Assembly (NCBI GenBank): GCA_004297945.1
Contig: SCRC01000083.1
Span: 1-42,435 of the forward strand
Reading direction: 5' to 3'
DNA: 42,435 bases
Source: Candidimonas sp.
GTDB lineage: Bacteria; Pseudomonadota; Gammaproteobacteria; Burkholderiales; Burkholderiaceae_B
Positions 17,150 through 25,102 of this stretch are shown in pieces; position 1 is the first letter of the stretch, and every line of letters begins with the position of its first letter. A program made the translations under genes and the position numbers. Under the pieces are notes generated by a model, which worked only from the letters and a program-made list of their open reading frames with translations, was not told the DNA's origin and searched no databases.

Positions 17150-17255
17150 ATTTGTAGCGATAGTGTTCAGCGTGGGGAAGATGGCAGCCACAAGGGCTGC
17201 CACTACACCCGCCGCGGGTACGTTTTGTAGCGGCAGCCCTTGTGGCTGCCACCAT
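17150..17255. repeat. REP-like half copy and inward-facing B-type pair
   Basis: A fragment TTTGTAGCGATAG at 17150 is followed by two perfect B-type hairpins (GGCAGCC, loop CTTGT, GGCTGCC). The first is reversed at 17183-17201 and the second forward at 17232-17250. They face each other across about 30 bases. The stop codon of the adenosyltransferase gene begins five bases after the right hairpin. Confidence 0.85.
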
Positions 17256-17800
17256 CAACCGTCCCGGCCCCACAAAACATCAGCTCGGCCTTCGGCCTTG
17301 TTAAGCACACGCGCCAATACGAAACACAGATCGGATAGCCGGTTCAGATACTGTTTGGCGGGCGGGTTGACGGATTCATGCTGGTTCAGCGTAATCACAG
17401 TTCGTTCGGCGCGACGGCATATGGTGCGCGCCATATGCGCCAGCGCGGCTGCGCGGGTGCCGCCGGGCAGAATGAATTCTTTTAGCCGCCCAAGTTCGGC
17501 GTTGTAGTGCGCCAGTGCCTGATCCAGGCGCAACACGTGCTCTGTTGACAGCGCGGTGTGGCCCGGGATGCAAAGCTCGGCGCCCATGTCGAACAGGTCA
17601 TTTTGTATGCGTGCCAGCAAGACATCGATGGCTTGCGGCAAAGGTTCGGTGCGCAGCAGCCCGATGGCGCTGTTTAGCTCATCGACGTCGCCCAGCGCGG
17701 CAATGCGCGGCGCATCTTTGGCGATGCGGCTGCCATCGCCCAGGCCCGTGGTGCCGGCGTCGCCGGTGCGCGTTGTGATGACGGACAGTCTGATGGCCAT
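17255..17800 (-). CDS. Cob(I)yrinic acid a,c-diamide adenosyltransferase (PduO type)
   Basis: A 181-residue ATP:cob(I)alamin adenosyltransferase making coenzyme B12. The N-terminal ATP site TRTGDAGTTGLGDGSRIAKD, the DELNSAIGLLR helix, RRAERTVITL and the C-terminal NRLSDLCFVLARVLNKAEG match the PduO family. It starts just after the stop of the GNAT gene with three bases between, so the two are co-transcribed. Its 3' end abuts a REP-like hairpin pair. Confidence 0.92.
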   Translation of the reverse strand: MAIRLSVITTRTGDAGTTGLGDGSRIAKDAPRIAALGDVDELNSAIGLLRTEPLPQAIDVLLARIQNDLFDMGAELCIPGHTALSTEHVLRLDQALAHYNAELGRLKEFILPGGTRAAALAHMARTICRRAERTVITLNQHESVNPPAKQYLNRLSDLCFVLARVLNKAEGRADVLWGRDG

Positions 17801-17803
17801 GAT

Positions 17804-18322
17804 TCAGGACCCCTTCGCCAGGCGCTGCAAGGCGTCGCCCGTGACCCGAACGATACGCCATTCTGGCAGTACCTCGGCACCATGGCGCGTGTAGAAGTCA
17901 ATGGCATTCTGGTTCCAGTCCAGCACTGTCCACTCGAAGCGGCCGCAATCGTGTTTGACGGCAAGTTGCGCCAGATGGCGTAATGCCATGCTGCCCAGGC
18001 CCCGCCCGCGATGTTCGGGTTGCACGTAAATATCTTCCAAGTAGAGGCCGCGCTTGTCGAGAAAACTGGAGTAGTTGTAAAACCACATGATGTAGGCGAT
18101 GGGCCGATCCGGCTCGACGTTGGGGTGTATCACCAGGCAATGCGCCGCCGGTTGCGAGCCGAAAAAGCTCGCGCGCAGGCTGTCATGGGTTGCTTTGAAT
18201 ATTTCAGTCAGTTTCTCAAAAACCGCCATTTCCCGCATTAGCGCGTGTATGGATGGGATATCGGACTCGCGCGCCGGGCGCAGCTGGTATGGCTGCGGAG
18301 GCGTTCTCGCGTCTTTTGGCAT
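17804..18322 (-). CDS. GNAT-family N-acetyltransferase
   Basis: A 172-residue acetyltransferase. YQLRPARESDIPSIHALMRE opens the GNAT fold, the acetyl-CoA motif is VQPEHRGRGLGSMAL, and NQNAIDFYTRHGAEVLPEWR is the C-terminal motif of the diamine/thialysine acetyltransferase (SAT) subgroup. An in-frame TTG at 18412 would extend it, but that overlaps the likely promoter zone of the divergent CusF-like gene, so the ATG at 18322 is preferred. The substrate could be a polyamine or an amino acid analogue; this is not certain. Confidence 0.82.
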   Translation of the reverse strand: MPKDARTPPQPYQLRPARESDIPSIHALMREMAVFEKLTEIFKATHDSLRASFFGSQPAAHCLVIHPNVEPDRPIAYIMWFYNYSSFLDKRGLYLEDIYVQPEHRGRGLGSMALRHLAQLAVKHDCGRFEWTVLDWNQNAIDFYTRHGAEVLPEWRIVRVTGDALQRLAKGS

Positions 18323-18424
18323 GGCCGGAGGTGCTGCCCGTATTGAGTAACTGTCACTCGCGTCTTTCAAGCCTATTCCTTCGTTTGGCGTTATGCTTGG
18401 TTCGTGGAACAAGGAGTGTAAATC

Positions 18425-18727
18425 ATGTCTTTATCAAATCGACTTGGGCGGCAGGCTCTGGCGGCCGGCTTGATGTTAACGTCAGTTTACGCCGTGACGG
18501 CGCAAGCCCAGCAGGCCAGCGCTTCGGGCGAGGTACGGCGTGTTGACGCGGCGGCAGGCAAAGTGGCCATCAAGCAGGGCGCAATCGCCGATCTTCAGTT
18601 GCCGGCCATGACGCTGGTCTATCAGGTTGATCCGGCCTTGCTCAAAGGCATTCAGCCCGGCGACAAGGTATCGTTTACAGCCAAACGCGAAGGCGGTAAG
18701 TATATTGTGACGCAGATCAAGAAATAA
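18425..18727 (+). CDS. CusF-like periplasmic protein with altered metal ligands
   Basis: A 100-residue secreted protein with a signal peptide ending around TAQAQQA and a small OB-fold: SGEVRRVDAAAGKVAIKQG, then LQLPAMTLVYQVD and LKGIQPGDKVSFTA. CusF-type copper chaperones use one His and two Met ligands, in patterns like K-H-G and PAMTM. Here the His position is Gln (IKQG) and the second Met is Leu (PAMTL), leaving one Met. Copper binding is therefore uncertain. AAGGAG precedes the ATG. No cus efflux genes are nearby. Confidence 0.82.
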   Translation: MSLSNRLGRQALAAGLMLTSVYAVTAQAQQASASGEVRRVDAAAGKVAIKQGAIADLQLPAMTLVYQVDPALLKGIQPGDKVSFTAKREGGKYIVTQIKK

Positions 18728-18744
18728 GTGCGGCAAGAGAACCC

Positions 18745-20076
18745 CTACAGCACATACCTTGCCAGATCCTGGCTATTGGCCGCTTCCTCGAGCTTGTCGT
18801 TGACATAGGCGGCGTCGATGGTGATGGTTTTTCCGCTGCTGGCCGAGGCATCGAAGGACAGGTCTTCGAGGAGCTTCTCCATGACCGTATACAGGCGCCG
18901 CGCGCCGATATTCTCGGTGCGCTCATTCACATCGAACGCCAGTTCAGCCAGCCGTTTAACACCTTCGTCAGTAAACGATAGCGTGACGTCTTCAGTGGCC
19001 AGCAGCGCGCTGTATTGTTTGGTGAGCGATGAATCGGTATCGCACAAAATACGCACGAAATCTTCTGCCGATAAGGAGTCGAGTTCGACGCGAATCGGGA
19101 AGCGCCCCTGCAGTTCGGGAATCAGGTCGGAGGGGCGTGACAGATGGAAAGCCCCCGAGGCAATAAACAGAATGTGATCGGTGCGCACAACGCCGTACTT
19201 GGTGTTGACGCTCGTGCCCTCGACCAAAGGCAGCAGATCGCGCTGCACCCCTTGGCGTGAGACGTCGGCGCCGGCGTGTTCCTGGCGCGAGGCAATCTTG
19301 TCGATTTCATCCAAAAACACGATGCCGTTCTGCTCCGCATTCGTAACGGCGTTGGTGCGCAAGTCTTCTTCGTTGATGCGGCGCGATGCTTCTTCTTCGG
19401 TCAGGAGTTTGAATGCCTCTTTGACCGATATTTTGCGCTGTTTCTTTTTGTCGCGGCCCAGACCTGCAAACATGCCCTTGAGCTGCTCGGTCATTTCTTC
19501 CATGCCCGGAGGCGCCATGATCTCCATTTGCGGCGCGGCCTGGGAGAGCTCGATCTCGATTTCGAGGTCGTCGATCGTGTGTTCGCGCAGCCGTTTACGG
19601 AAAACCTGCCGGGCTGAATTTTCTTCGCGTTGGGGCTCACCCTGGGCGTTGCGCGCGGGGGAAACCAGCACGTCGAGGATGCGGTCCTCGGCGGCATCTT
19701 CGGCCTGCGTGCGCACCTGGCGCATTTGCACATCGCGGGTTTGTTTGATCGAGATTTCGACCAGGTCGCGGATGATGGTGTCCACATCGCGGCCCACGTA
19801 GCCCACTTCGGTGAACTTGGTGGCTTCAATCTTGATGAATGGCGCATTGGCCAGCCTGGCCAGGCGGCGCGCGATTTCGGTTTTGCCTACACCGGTTGGC
19901 CCGATCATGAGAATGTTCTTGGGCAGGATTTCGTGGCGCAAGGGCTCGGGCACTTGCTGGCGCCTCCACCGGTTGCGCAGCGCCACGGCCACAGAGCGCT
20001 TGGCGCGATTTTGCCCGACAATGTTTTTATCGAGTTCGGAGACGATTTCTCCGGGAGTCATGGTGCTGGCGGACAT
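18745..20076 (-). CDS. hslU: ATP-dependent protease ATPase subunit HslU
   Basis: A 443-residue AAA+ unfoldase that feeds substrates to the HslV peptidase. It begins [20 protein letters not shown]. Walker A is [15 protein letters not shown], Walker B is [12 protein letters not shown], and sensor and C-terminal features ([21 protein letters not shown], ending in RYVL for docking into HslV) are intact. It follows hslV by 18 bases on the same strand. Confidence 0.97.
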   Translation of the reverse strand: MSASTMTPGEIVSELDKNIVGQNRAKRSVAVALRNRWRRQQVPEPLRHEILPKNILMIGPTGVGKTEIARRLARLANAPFIKIEATKFTEVGYVGRDVDTIIRDLVEISIKQTRDVQMRQVRTQAEDAAEDRILDVLVSPARNAQGEPQREENSARQVFRKRLREHTIDDLEIEIELSQAAPQMEIMAPPGMEEMTEQLKGMFAGLGRDKKKQRKISVKEAFKLLTEEEASRRINEEDLRTNAVTNAEQNGIVFLDEIDKIASRQEHAGADVSRQGVQRDLLPLVEGTSVNTKYGVVRTDHILFIASGAFHLSRPSDLIPELQGRFPIRVELDSLSAEDFVRILCDTDSSLTKQYSALLATEDVTLSFTDEGVKRLAELAFDVNERTENIGARRLYTVMEKLLEDLSFDASASSGKTITIDAAYVNDKLEEAANSQDLARYVL

Positions 20077-20094
20077 AGGGACGGGTGCTCGGTG

Positions 20095-20628
20095 TTAAAG
20101 AGTTTCGACGATGTGGTTCTGGTTGGTGTAGATGCACAGATCGCCGGCTATTTCGAGCGATTTTTTAACGATATCGGCAGGCGCCATCTCGGTATTGTGC
20201 AGCAGGGCCAGGGCGGCAGCCTGTGCATAGGCGCCGCCAGAGCCGATGGCAGCCAGGCCATGTTCGGGTTCGAGTACATCGCCGGTGCCAGTAAGTACCA
20301 GGGTGTGTTCGTGGTCGGCCACGATCAGCATGGCCTCGAGGCGGCGCAGTGCGCGATCGGTGCGCCAGTCACGGGTCAGTTCGACGGCTGCTCGCATCAG
20401 GTGGCCCTGATGTTTTTCCAGCTTGGCTTCGAAGCGTTCCTGCAAGGTGAAGGCATCGGCCGTAGCACCTGCAAAGCCGGCCAGGACTTTATCGTGATAC
20501 AGACGACGAATTTTGCGAGCGGTGGCCTTGACGACGATATTGCCCAGTGTGACTTGACCATCGCCGCCCAGCGCAACCTGGTTGCCGCGTCGGACACAAA
20601 TAATGGTGGTGGCGTGAAATTGTTCCAT
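20095..20628 (-). CDS. hslV: ATP-dependent protease peptidase subunit HslV
   Basis: A 177-residue threonine peptidase of the proteasome-like HslUV complex. The N-terminus [20 protein letters not shown] contains the ATTI motif that exposes the catalytic Thr after processing. GDGQVTLGN and the [14 protein letters not shown] segment are typical. The Shine-Dalgarno AAAGGA lies inside the 3' arm of an inverted repeat at 20631-20690, which may control translation. Confidence 0.96.
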   Translation of the reverse strand: MEQFHATTIICVRRGNQVALGGDGQVTLGNIVVKATARKIRRLYHDKVLAGFAGATADAFTLQERFEAKLEKHQGHLMRAAVELTRDWRTDRALRRLEAMLIVADHEHTLVLTGTGDVLEPEHGLAAIGSGGAYAQAAALALLHNTEMAPADIVKKSLEIAGDLCIYTNQNHIVETL

Positions 20629-20630
20629 GT

Positions 20631-20690
20631 GGCTTTTCCTTTGAATCTTTTATTTGGAGGCGAACCCCCGGAGTTCAAGAGGAAAAAGCC
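20631..20690 (-). promoter_or_regulatory. Leader hairpin sequestering the hslV ribosome binding site
   Basis: On the minus strand GGCTTTTTCCTCTTGAA pairs with TTCAAAGGAAAAGCC: 7, 3 and 5 base pairs separated by two single-base bulges, enclosing a 28-base loop. The 3' arm contains the hslV Shine-Dalgarno AAAGGA, and the ATG follows two bases after the stem. It lies in the 67-bp gap between dksA and hslV. Because hslVU is a heat-shock operon, an RNA thermometer is plausible; a weak attenuator between the genes is the alternative. Confidence 0.45.
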
Positions 20691-20695
20691 ATCAT

Positions 20696-21139
20696 TCAAT
20701 CTCCGTAAAGCTTTTGGCGCATTTCGCGCCGTTCCTGAGCTTCGAGCGACAGAGTGGCGGTAGGCCGTGCCAGTAGACGCGCCAACCCTATGGGTTCGGC
20801 GGTTTCTTCGCACCAGCCGTATTCGCCTGAATCGATACGGGTAATGGATTGCTGTACCTTCTTGAGCAGTTTACGCTCGCGGTCACGGGTGCGCAATTCA
20901 AGCGCATGCTCTTCTTCGATCGTGGCGCGATCGGCCGGATCGGGCACGAACTGCGTCTCGCGCAGGTTTTCGGTGGTGGTGCCGGCATTATTGATAATGT
21001 CTTGCTCCAGCCGTTTCAAACGATCCCTGAAGAAGGCCAGTTGGGCTTCATTCATGTAGTCGGATTCCGGCATCGCCAGCAGTTCTTTTTCTGTCAGAAG
21101 ATGGTTCTGAACGGCGGTTGCGGCAGATTTGCTTGCCAT
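20696..21139 (-). CDS. dksA: RNA polymerase-binding transcription factor DksA
   Basis: A 147-residue DksA. It has the N-terminal helix, a coiled coil bearing DPADRATIEEEHALELRTRDRERK (acidic tip D-x-x-D/A in PDPADRA), and the C-terminal IDSGEYGWCEETAEPIG globular end. Of the four zinc-finger cysteines only one remains, as in other betaproteobacterial DksA proteins of the WCEET-EPIG type as I recall them, so it probably folds without zinc. It acts with ppGpp at the RNA polymerase secondary channel. It is upstream of hslVU. Confidence 0.93.
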   Translation of the reverse strand: MASKSAATAVQNHLLTEKELLAMPESDYMNEAQLAFFRDRLKRLEQDIINNAGTTTENLRETQFVPDPADRATIEEEHALELRTRDRERKLLKKVQQSITRIDSGEYGWCEETAEPIGLARLLARPTATLSLEAQERREMRQKLYGD

Positions 21140-21207
21140 GATGTACCTCTTTTATATGTGATGTTGGCGCTCGTTACGTATGTTGTTATCTCCGGCAACG
21201 GGCTGCG

Positions 21208-22308
21208 TTATGAGGCCAGGCATTGCTCCAAACCCCGAGTAAAAATTTCCTGGGGGAGTTTATGGCCAATAAATACCATTTTGGTATTGGGCTTTTCGTT
21301 GGCCATCCAGGGCTTTCCGGGTTCGGCTCCCATCATCATGTGCACGCCTTGGAACAGCATGCGGCGATTGATGCCTTTCAGGTACAGAATGCCTTTGTAT
21401 CGTAAAAGATCCGGGCCGTAGACCTGGACGATGCCGCTTAGAAATTCTTCAAGGCGTTCCGGGTTGAAGGCTTTGCTGGAACGGAACACGAACGCTCCAA
21501 TGGCATCGTCGTGATGGGAATGATGATGGTCCTGGTGGTGATGCGCGCAATGGTCGTCGCACTCGCCGTCGTGGTCGTGGTGTTCGTGATCTTGCTCGTC
21601 TTCGTGGTCGTGCGCCGCATCGGGATGCTCGTCGGCCAGGAAATCAGGGTCGATATCCAGGATGGAATTCAGATTGAAGCCGCTTACGTCGATGATGGCT
21701 TTGAGATCAGTCTGGCCGAAGTTGACCGGCTCGATCGAGGCGCGCGGATTAATGTGCATCAAGCGTGCGCGCAAAGCCTGGTAATCGACCTCGTTGACCA
21801 GATCTCTTTTGGAGATCAGGATGCGGTCGGCAAAGCCCACTTGCTTTTGCGACTCTTCCTGCTTGTCGAGGGTTTCCATGCCGTGTTTGGCATCGACGAC
21901 GGTAATGACCGCATCGAGCCGGTAGTAATCGGCGATCTCGTCATCCATGAAAAAGGTCTGGCATACCGGGCCTGGATTGGCCATGCCGGTCGTTTCGATC
22001 ACGACGCGTTCGAAAGCCAGTTCGCCCGCTTCGCGCTTGACGCTTAAATCGTTCAGAGTGCGCATCAGATCGCCGCGCACGGTGCAGCACACGCAGCCAT
22101 TGCTCAGTTCGATGATTTGCTCTTCGCTATCTTGCACCAGTAAATCGGTATCGATGCTTTCAGGCCCGAATTCGTTTTCGATGACCGCAATTCGGCGACC
22201 ATGATATTCGGTCAGGATGCGTTTGAGCAGGGTTGTTTTTCCTGCACCAAGAAAGCCGGTGAGAATTGTCACCGGCACCATTTTCTCCGGACTGGGAGCG
22301 GCTTTCAT
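21208..22308 (-). CDS. COG0523 (CobW/ZNG1-type) GTPase with a His-rich metal loop
   Basis: A 366-residue G3E-family metallochaperone GTPase. The P-loop is GFLGAGKTT (residues about 18-26), ENEFGPE is the following switch, and the metal-binding CxCC is C72-V-C74-C75. SKRDL is the base-recognition motif. A strikingly His/Asp-rich stretch covers residues about 227-268 between the GTPase and the CobW C-terminal domain. It lies beside zur and znuCBA, so a zinc-allocation role is far more likely than cobalamin synthesis. I see no clear Zur box before it. Confidence 0.9.
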   Translation of the reverse strand: MKAAPSPEKMVPVTILTGFLGAGKTTLLKRILTEYHGRRIAVIENEFGPESIDTDLLVQDSEEQIIELSNGCVCCTVRGDLMRTLNDLSVKREAGELAFERVVIETTGMANPGPVCQTFFMDDEIADYYRLDAVITVVDAKHGMETLDKQEESQKQVGFADRILISKRDLVNEVDYQALRARLMHINPRASIEPVNFGQTDLKAIIDVSGFNLNSILDIDPDFLADEHPDAAHDHEDEQDHEHHDHDGECDDHCAHHHQDHHHSHHDDAIGAFVFRSSKAFNPERLEEFLSGIVQVYGPDLLRYKGILYLKGINRRMLFQGVHMMMGAEPGKPWMANEKPNTKMVFIGHKLPQEIFTRGLEQCLAS

Positions 22309-22531
22309 TGTGGGCCTCGCTGCTGCGGGTCAAAAGGCAGAAGACGCTTGGGTGAGTGGCAACTATCAGTTTGCGCCGCAAAATAATTCAACGTGCGATT
22401 ACAGCACAGCATACGCTTTAGAGCAAATGGAACCCTGGAAAATTGTATTTTCGTGATAAATCAGGCACATGGAGGCGTCCGTGCGGCCGATTTCCACCGG
22501 ATAACCTCGGCATGAGCCACTGGCCGTCGTT

Positions 22532-22697
22532 GATGGCGGCCACAAGGGCTGCCGCTACAAGCGTCGGGCACGTTTTTGTAGCGGCAGCCCTTGTGGCTGC
22601 CATCGATGCAGGATATGGCGACAGGCCTATAGCGACAGGCCTATAGCGACAGGCCTGTAGCGACAGGCCTTGTGCCTGTCATCGATGCGAGATATGG
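22532..22697. repeat. REP-like cluster: B-type pair followed by C type with four tandem 5' arms
   Basis: A reversed B-type copy (hairpin near 22537-22555, one G-T pair in the stem) and a forward B-type copy (near 22581-22600) face each other. They are followed by four 14-bp units ending at 22628, 22642, 22656 and 22670, closed by one 3' arm (22674-22680) giving the C-type hairpin. B and C copies share a tail CATCGATGC-x-x-GATATGG. The stop codon of zur overlaps the last hairpin. The rest of the 370-bp gap (22309-22531) shows nothing I can name. Confidence 0.82.
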
Positions 22698-23209
22698 CTA
22701 TGCGTATGAGCATGCGCCGTTTGCCCCCGGCATTGCTGGCACAGGGCACGCAATTCGGTTTCATGGCCGGAGAGGGTAAAGCCCGCATCGGCTACTTTTT
22801 GCGCCAGTTGCAGGCTTAGCGCGGGGTCGCTTAGCTCGGCCACGGCGCCGCAGCCAGTGCACACAACCAGCAGATCATGCGGGGTTCCGGCCGCGTCCAG
22901 ACAGGCCGCCCAAGCGTTGATGGCGTCCAGGCGATGTATCAAGCCTTCTTCGACCAGAAAATCCAGTGCACGATATACCGTGGGCGGGGCAGCGCCAGCC
23001 TGCGCAGGCCGTATTTCCTCCAGCAGCTCGTAGGCTTTCAGGCTGCGCTGCTGGCGCAACAGTATCTCCAGGACTTTGCGCCGGATAGGCGTCAAACGCT
23101 TGCCGCGCGAACGACACAAGGACTCCGCAGTGTCTAGTTGGCGGGCAAGAGTAAGGGGCGTGGCGTGGCGGTCTGGCATGGCAGTGCCCAGGGGAGGGCT
23201 CGTCAGCAT
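22679..23209 (-). CDS. zur: Zinc uptake regulator, Fur family
   Basis: A 176-residue Fur-family repressor. The winged-helix domain spans LTPIRRKVLEILLRQQRSLKAYELLEEI to APPTVYRALDFLVEEGLIHRL. The dimerisation domain contains HDLLVVCTGCGAV and HETELRALCQQC, so the structural CxxC pairs are present. The C-terminus is His-rich (TAHAHTHSHISHR), and its stop lies in a REP-like hairpin. The ATG at 23209 is adjacent to the palindrome at 23224. Divergent znuCBA supports Zur over Fur. Confidence 0.9.
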   Translation of the reverse strand: MLTSPPLGTAMPDRHATPLTLARQLDTAESLCRSRGKRLTPIRRKVLEILLRQQRSLKAYELLEEIRPAQAGAAPPTVYRALDFLVEEGLIHRLDAINAWAACLDAAGTPHDLLVVCTGCGAVAELSDPALSLQLAQKVADAGFTLSGHETELRALCQQCRGQTAHAHTHSHISHR

Positions 23210-23223
23210 AATGTTAGAATAGT

Positions 23224-23237
23224 TATGTTATAACATA
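23224..23237. promoter_or_regulatory. Zur operator (perfect 14-bp palindrome)
   Basis: TATGTTATAACATA is perfectly self-complementary and matches the TGTTATA-x-TATAACA style of Zur boxes. It lies 15 bases upstream of the zur ATG and 227 bases before znuC, between the divergent transcripts. It is well placed for Zur to repress both its own gene and the uptake operon when zinc is sufficient. Confidence 0.8.
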
Positions 23238-23313
23238 GCATAAAATGTAAGCCTAGCTCCTTCAGCAACGCTATCCTTAGACTCAAACCCAGGCGCCCCG
23301 CCTTTGCTTGCCC

Positions 23314-23460
23314 ATGTCCATGCTTCCTGCTCATCGTCTGCGCTCTTGCCGCGGCTCGGCGCTTTTGGCGTCTTGCGGGGCGCGTGTGGCTCGCGTGGCG
23401 CTGGTCGTTGCCCTGATGTGGGGCCTGACAGGCTGGGCCATGGGCTGGTGGCGGATTTGA
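23314..23460 (+). CDS. Possible small membrane protein ahead of znuC
   Basis: An open frame of 48 codons starts at ATG 23314 (a second ATG lies at 23320). It encodes an Arg-rich N-terminus with cysteines followed by a hydrophobic segment (VALVVALMWGLTGWAMGWW) predicted to span the membrane once. Its stop lies four bases before the znuC ATG, so it would be the first gene of the Zur-controlled operon. No clear Shine-Dalgarno is seen and no family is recognised, so it may be a chance frame in the leader. Confidence 0.35.
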   Translation: MSMLPAHRLRSCRGSALLASCGARVARVALVVALMWGLTGWAMGWWRI

Positions 23461-23464
23461 CGCG

Positions 23465-24178
23465 ATGACGGACGCAGTCATCGAGCTGGATCGAGTGTCT
23501 TTCGGGTGGCGCGAACGCGTCGCCATCCGCGATCTGAGCGGGACTTTTGAGCGTGGGTCATTAACGGCGATTGTCGGTCCCAATGGCGCGGGCAAATCTA
23601 CCTTGATCAAGGGCATCATGGGGGTGCTAAGCCCTCTGCGTGGCCGCATCCGCCTGGGCAGCGACACCCGCGACGACATGGCCTGCCTGCCCCAAGTGGG
23701 GGAGCTGGATCGCAGCTTTCCCATCAGCACCTACGATCTGGTGGCCATGGGTGCCTGGCGCCGGGTAGGGGCCTGGGGGCGTTTTGATGTCGCCGAGCGC
23801 GAGCGTGTATGGCAGGCGTTGGAAACCGTCGGAATGGCCGATTTCGGCGCGCGAGTGATCGGTACCTTGTCGGGCGGGCAGTTGCAGCGCGCGCTGTTTG
23901 CCCGTTTGTTGCTGCATGATGCGCAAACCTTGCTGCTGGACGAGCCTTTTGCGGCAGTCGACCGCGCAACGACCGAAGACTTGATGGCCTTGCTGCTGCA
24001 CTGGAATCACGAAGGCCGCACGGTGATTGCAGTGTTGCATGATCTGGATATGGTGCGGGCGTCGTTTCCCCAGACTTTGCTGCTGGCTGGTCAGGCGGTT
24101 GGATGGGGGGTGACGGCCGATGTGCTTACCCCTGAAAACCTGCATCTGGCGCGGCATTTATGTGCGGGGGATTATTGA
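23465..24178 (+). CDS. znuC: Zinc ABC transporter ATP-binding protein
   Basis: A 237-residue ABC ATPase. Walker A is GPNGAGKST, the Q-loop region ACLPQVGELDRSFPI is typical of metal-type ABC importers, the signature is LSGGQLQRALFARLL and Walker B is TLLLDEPFAAVD, with HDLDM as the switch histidine. It powers zinc import through ZnuB. Its stop overlaps the ZnuB start by one base (TGATG). Confidence 0.92.
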   Translation: MTDAVIELDRVSFGWRERVAIRDLSGTFERGSLTAIVGPNGAGKSTLIKGIMGVLSPLRGRIRLGSDTRDDMACLPQVGELDRSFPISTYDLVAMGAWRRVGAWGRFDVAERERVWQALETVGMADFGARVIGTLSGGQLQRALFARLLLHDAQTLLLDEPFAAVDRATTEDLMALLLHWNHEGRTVIAVLHDLDMVRASFPQTLLLAGQAVGWGVTADVLTPENLHLARHLCAGDY

Positions 24179-25080
24179 TGATGTGGCTGTACGACTGGTT
24201 TTTCGCGCCGTTTATCGACTATGGATTCATGGGCCGGGCACTGGCTGGGTCGTTCGCGCTGGCGTTTGCCGCAGGCCCGCTGGGCGTATTTCTGGTGTTG
24301 CGCCGCATGAGCCTGATGGGCGATGCAATGGCGCACGCCATCTTGCCGGGCGTTGCCGTCGGGTTTCTGACTGCAGGGTTATCCTTGGGCGCCATGACGA
24401 TCGGAGGCATGGTGACTGGCCTGATCGTGGCTTTGCTGGCAGGCGCTGTAGCACGTGCAACCCCTTTGCGTGAGGACGCCAGTTTCGCGGCGTTTTATCT
24501 GATTTCCTTGGGGCTGGGTGTATTGCTGGTGTCGTTGCGAGGCTCGAACATGGATTTGATTCATGTTTTGTTCGGGACGATTCTGGGTCTGGATGACGCC
24601 TCGCTGCTGCTGGTGACGATCTGTAGCAGCATCACATTGGTAGTGATGGCGATTATTTTCCGGCCGCTGGTGGTTGAGTGCCTGGATCCGGGTTTTCTGC
24701 GTGCCCAGCGTGGGGCGGGAACGCTAAGCCATATGGTGTTCCTCGTGTTGCTGGTGATGACTCTGGTGGCCGGCTTTCAGGTGCTGGGTACCCTGATGGT
24801 GGTGGGCATCATGATGTTGCCAGCCACCGCGGCCCGCTTCTGGGCGCGTTCGGCCGGGTGGCAAATGATGCTGGCCGGCGTCATAGGCATGTTTTCTTGT
24901 TACGCCGGCTTGCTGGTGTCTTATCATGCCAATGTGCCGGCATCGCCCGCCATCATTCTGTCGGCGGGCGCGGTGTATTTTCTGTCGATATTGCTGGGGA
25001 CGCAGGGTGGCCTGGTACAGGCCGCCAGGCGCGCCCGCTCGCGCCATCGCCGTTTATCGCAGATGGGTGAAAATAATTGA
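24178..25080 (+). CDS. znuB: Zinc ABC transporter permease
   Basis: A 300-residue ABC-3 family inner-membrane permease with about eight hydrophobic segments. Family features are GVFLVLRRMSLMGDAMAHAILPGVAVGF near the N-terminus and FQVLGTLMVVGIMMLPAATA-like sequence (LMVVGIMMLPATAARFWAR) in the second half. The start ATGATG at 24178 couples it to znuC; an upstream in-frame ATG at 24160 would lie within znuC and is not preferred. Confidence 0.9.
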   Translation: MMWLYDWFFAPFIDYGFMGRALAGSFALAFAAGPLGVFLVLRRMSLMGDAMAHAILPGVAVGFLTAGLSLGAMTIGGMVTGLIVALLAGAVARATPLREDASFAAFYLISLGLGVLLVSLRGSNMDLIHVLFGTILGLDDASLLLVTICSSITLVVMAIIFRPLVVECLDPGFLRAQRGAGTLSHMVFLVLLVMTLVAGFQVLGTLMVVGIMMLPATAARFWARSAGWQMMLAGVIGMFSCYAGLLVSYHANVPASPAIILSAGAVYFLSILLGTQGGLVQAARRARSRHRRLSQMGENN

Positions 25081-25102
25081 TTCTTTTGTATGGAGAACAG
25101 GT

